From NCBI GenBank assembly GCA_036733165.1, contig DAINBB010000044.1, positions 1 to 7,813 on the forward strand: a DNA stretch of 7,813 bases. Direction: 5' to 3'. The position numbers and the translations under genes are program-made. The notes beneath the pieces were generated by a model that was given only the letters and a program-made list of their open reading frames with translations, did not search any database and was not told the DNA's origin. Source of the stretch: JAFGGT01 sp036733165. Lineage in GTDB: Archaea > Methanobacteriota_B > Thermococci > Methanofastidiosales > NM3. How positions within the stretch are numbered: the first letter of the stretch is position 1; every line of letters starts with the position of its first letter. Of this stretch, positions 6,112 through 7,813 are shown piece after piece.

Positions 6112-7686
6112 ATGGACGCAAAAGTAGACCTATACGATTCCACCCTCAGGGATGGGACCCAAGGGGCAAACATCTCGTTCTCACTCGAAGACAAGATCCT
6201 CGTTGCAAAGAAGCTTGACGACATGGGGATCAGGTACATAGAGGGCGGATTCCCACTGTCCAACGAGAAGGACACGGAATTCTTCAGGAGAATGAGGGAT
6301 GTGAAGCTCAAGAATGCTAAGGTGGCGTCCTTTGGTAGCACAAGAAAACCTGGCGGGGACGTGGAGGACGATCTTAATCTTCAGGCCATACTCTCTGCAG
6401 GGGCGCCGGTGGCAACGGTCGTTGGAAAGGGATGGACCGTGCATGTCACCGATGTGCTTAGAACCACCCTCGACGAGAACATAAACATCGTCAGGGAGTC
6501 TGTGGAATATCTCAAGAAGAGGTGCTCCGAGGTCATATTCGACTGCGAGCATTTCTTTGATGGGTACAAGGACAATCCTACCCATGCGCTTGAGGTGTTG
6601 CACGCTGCCGAGGACGGAGGTGCCGACAATCTATGCCTTTGTGACACCATTGGTGGCACGATCACGTCGGAGATCATTAGCATTATTAGGACAGTCCGTG
6701 AGACAACTTCTACTCCATTGGGAATTCACGCTCACAACGATGTTGACATGGCGGTCGCCTCCAGCGTAGCTGCTGTCGAGGAGGGCGTCACCCATGTTCA
6801 GGGAACGATAAACGGATATGGCGAGAGATGCGGAAACGCCAATCTCTGCTCCATAATACCCAATCTGAAGCTCAAGCTCGGGATCGACTGTGTGACCGAC
6901 GAACAGCTCAAGCTGCTGACGCCGGTATCGCGCTATGTCGCGGAACTTGCCAACTACCCGCACAATGACAAGGCCCCATACGTTGGAAGGGACGCCTTCA
7001 CGCACAAGGCGGGACAGCATGTGGATGTTCTCATAAAGAACGACTCCGCCATGGAGCACATCGACTCCTCGACGGTCGGCAACGAAAGGCGCATACTCGT
7101 TTCAGAGCTCGCCGGCACCGGGTCGGTGATGAAGAAGATGCTCAAGTACCTTCCGGATCTGGAGAAGCGATCTCCCGAGGTCATCAAGGTGACGAAGAAG
7201 ATGAAGGAGATGGAGCTTCGCGGTTACGAGTACGAGGCCGCCGAGGCCAGCTTCGACCTTCTCGTGAGAAGGGAGCTGGGTCTTGTGAAGCCGCTCTTCA
7301 CCCTGGTGGACTACGACACCACCATCTTCAACAACGCCGAGAACGAGGACTTCGTCCTGGCCGGGCTGAGGATAAACGTCAACGGCAAGCAGCTGAGGGG
7401 CAGCGCCTTCGGCAACGGTCCCGTGGACGCCCTGAGCAACGCCCTTATGGGCACCCTTAGAAAGGCGTACAAGGAGGTCGATGACATCGAGCTCACCGAT
7501 TACAAGGTGAGGGTGGTCAGCGGCACTTCGGGCACATCTGCCAAGGTAAGGGTATTCGTACGTTCCTCAAACGGTCATGAGTCTTGGGACACCGTGGGTG
7601 TTTCGGACAACGTGGTGGTCGCCAGCTGGGACGCTATCGTTGACAGTTTGGAATACGTCCTTTGCGAATCAAAGGTCGTCGAGTGA
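6112..7686 (+). CDS. cimA: (R)-citramalate synthase, long GSU1798-like type
   Basis: Condenses pyruvate and acetyl-CoA to (R)-citramalate, starting the threonine-independent route to 2-oxobutyrate and isoleucine. It has 524 residues from the chosen ATG. The DRE-TIM barrel begins with YDSTLRDGTQ (R13, D14). Other motifs are the catalytic CEHFFDGY (E146), CDTIGGT near 177-183, and the metal-binding HAHND with H206 and H208. NGYGERCGNANL at 234-245 and HKAGQH near 298-303 complete the conserved set. The C-terminal LeuA-type regulatory domain (about 390-520) ends with the typical SWDTVGVSDNVVVASW, so isoleucine feedback is plausible. The EHFFDGY, GERCGNANL and EHIDSSTVGN-like motifs and the 520-530 residue length fit the Geobacter-type citramalate synthase better than 2-isopropylmalate or homocitrate synthase. 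It is the first gene of a plus-strand unit followed by ilvD. Activity is inferred from family, not shown. Confidence 0.9.
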   Translation: MDAKVDLYDSTLRDGTQGANISFSLEDKILVAKKLDDMGIRYIEGGFPLSNEKDTEFFRRMRDVKLKNAKVASFGSTRKPGGDVEDDLNLQAILSAGAPVATVVGKGWTVHVTDVLRTTLDENINIVRESVEYLKKRCSEVIFDCEHFFDGYKDNPTHALEVLHAAEDGGADNLCLCDTIGGTITSEIISIIRTVRETTSTPLGIHAHNDVDMAVASSVAAVEEGVTHVQGTINGYGERCGNANLCSIIPNLKLKLGIDCVTDEQLKLLTPVSRYVAELANYPHNDKAPYVGRDAFTHKAGQHVDVLIKNDSAMEHIDSSTVGNERRILVSELAGTGSVMKKMLKYLPDLEKRSPEVIKVTKKMKEMELRGYEYEAAEASFDLLVRRELGLVKPLFTLVDYDTTIFNNAENEDFVLAGLRINVNGKQLRGSAFGNGPVDALSNALMGTLRKAYKEVDDIELTDYKVRVVSGTSGTSAKVRVFVRSSNGHESWDTVGVSDNVVVASWDAIVDSLEYVLCESKVVE

Positions 7687-7729
7687 AAGTGTTCCTTCCT
7701 TTTTGGACACTTTCCTTCATTTACTTTTT
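7686..7729 (+). terminator. Hairpin plus T-run between cimA and ilvD
   Basis: The arm 7686-7695 (AAAGTGTTCC) pairs with 7705-7713 (GGACACTTT) as nine base pairs with one bulged T and a 9-nt pyrimidine loop. A TTTTT run follows at 7725-7729. The hairpin begins in the last base of the cimA stop codon. It could terminate or attenuate transcription, or stabilise the cimA 3' end; ilvD may also have its own start downstream. Confidence 0.4.
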
Positions 7730-7768
7730 ATTCTAATAACACAATTATCAAGAATTGAGGTTGTTGAC

Positions 7769-7813
7769 ATGAGAAGCGATGCAATGAAAAAGGGATATCA
7801 GAGGGCCCCACAC
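7769..7813 (+). CDS. ilvD: Dihydroxyacid dehydratase, N-terminal 15 codons (partial)
   Basis: Fifteen codons, MRSDAMKKGYQRAPH, run in frame to the window edge. This is the characteristic N-terminus of IlvD, which often starts MRSDxxKKGxxRAPHRSL. The enzyme dehydrates 2,3-dihydroxy acids in valine, leucine and isoleucine synthesis, fitting its position after cimA. GAGG at 7757-7760 with 8 nt spacing supports the ATG. The spacer to cimA is 82 nt, so cotranscription is possible but not shown. Confidence 0.82.
   Translation, partial: MRSDAMKKGYQRAPH

Noticed and set aside
1..7813. CRISPR arrays, insertion sequences, tRNA genes, phage or defence genes
   Set aside because: I saw no regularly spaced repeats, transposase-like frames, terminal inverted repeats or tRNA cloverleaf elements.

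Overview
The window looks like a piece of an archaeal chromosome, probably from a euryarchaeote. I cannot name the genus, and a Thermoplasmata-like lineage is only a guess. The archaeal reading rests on TATA/BRE-like promoters, Shine-Dalgarno sites built around GGAG/AGGTG/GGTGA, a zinc-ribbon threonine synthase, a GHMP homoserine kinase and, most tellingly, a textbook archaeal box C/D guide RNA in the intergenic region. Two of the five complete genes (thrB, asd) end in TAG, which argues against a lineage that commonly decodes TAG as pyrrolysine.

Layout: positions 1-5556 hold a tightly packed minus-strand operon carrying the whole pathway from aspartate to threonine. In order of transcription it contains aspartokinase, homoserine kinase, threonine synthase, aspartate-semialdehyde dehydrogenase and homoserine dehydrogenase; the last runs off the left edge. 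Junctions are 1-11 nt apart, and several downstream Shine-Dalgarno sites overlap the upstream stop codon, which suggests translational coupling.

Positions 5557-6111 are an AT-rich divergent intergenic region of about 555 bp. It holds a TTG-started leader and TATA boxes for the thr operon, an imperfect palindrome just upstream of them, and a box C/D sRNA gene on the minus strand (about 5722-5785) with its own TATA element 25 nt upstream. It also holds a 20-bp dyad, helically phased TGCCA repeats, and the cimA promoter. The D guide of the sRNA can pair with the universally conserved 16S rRNA segment around position 1400 and, by the N+5 rule, points at C1402.

Positions 6112-7686 (plus strand) encode a long citramalate synthase (CimA, GSU1798-like or type II), the entry enzyme of the threonine-independent isoleucine route. 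An 82-nt spacer with a hairpin follows, and then the first 15 codons of ilvD (dihydroxyacid dehydratase). The two divergent units therefore bring together threonine synthesis and the citramalate/branched-chain amino acid route, with an rRNA-modification guide RNA between them.
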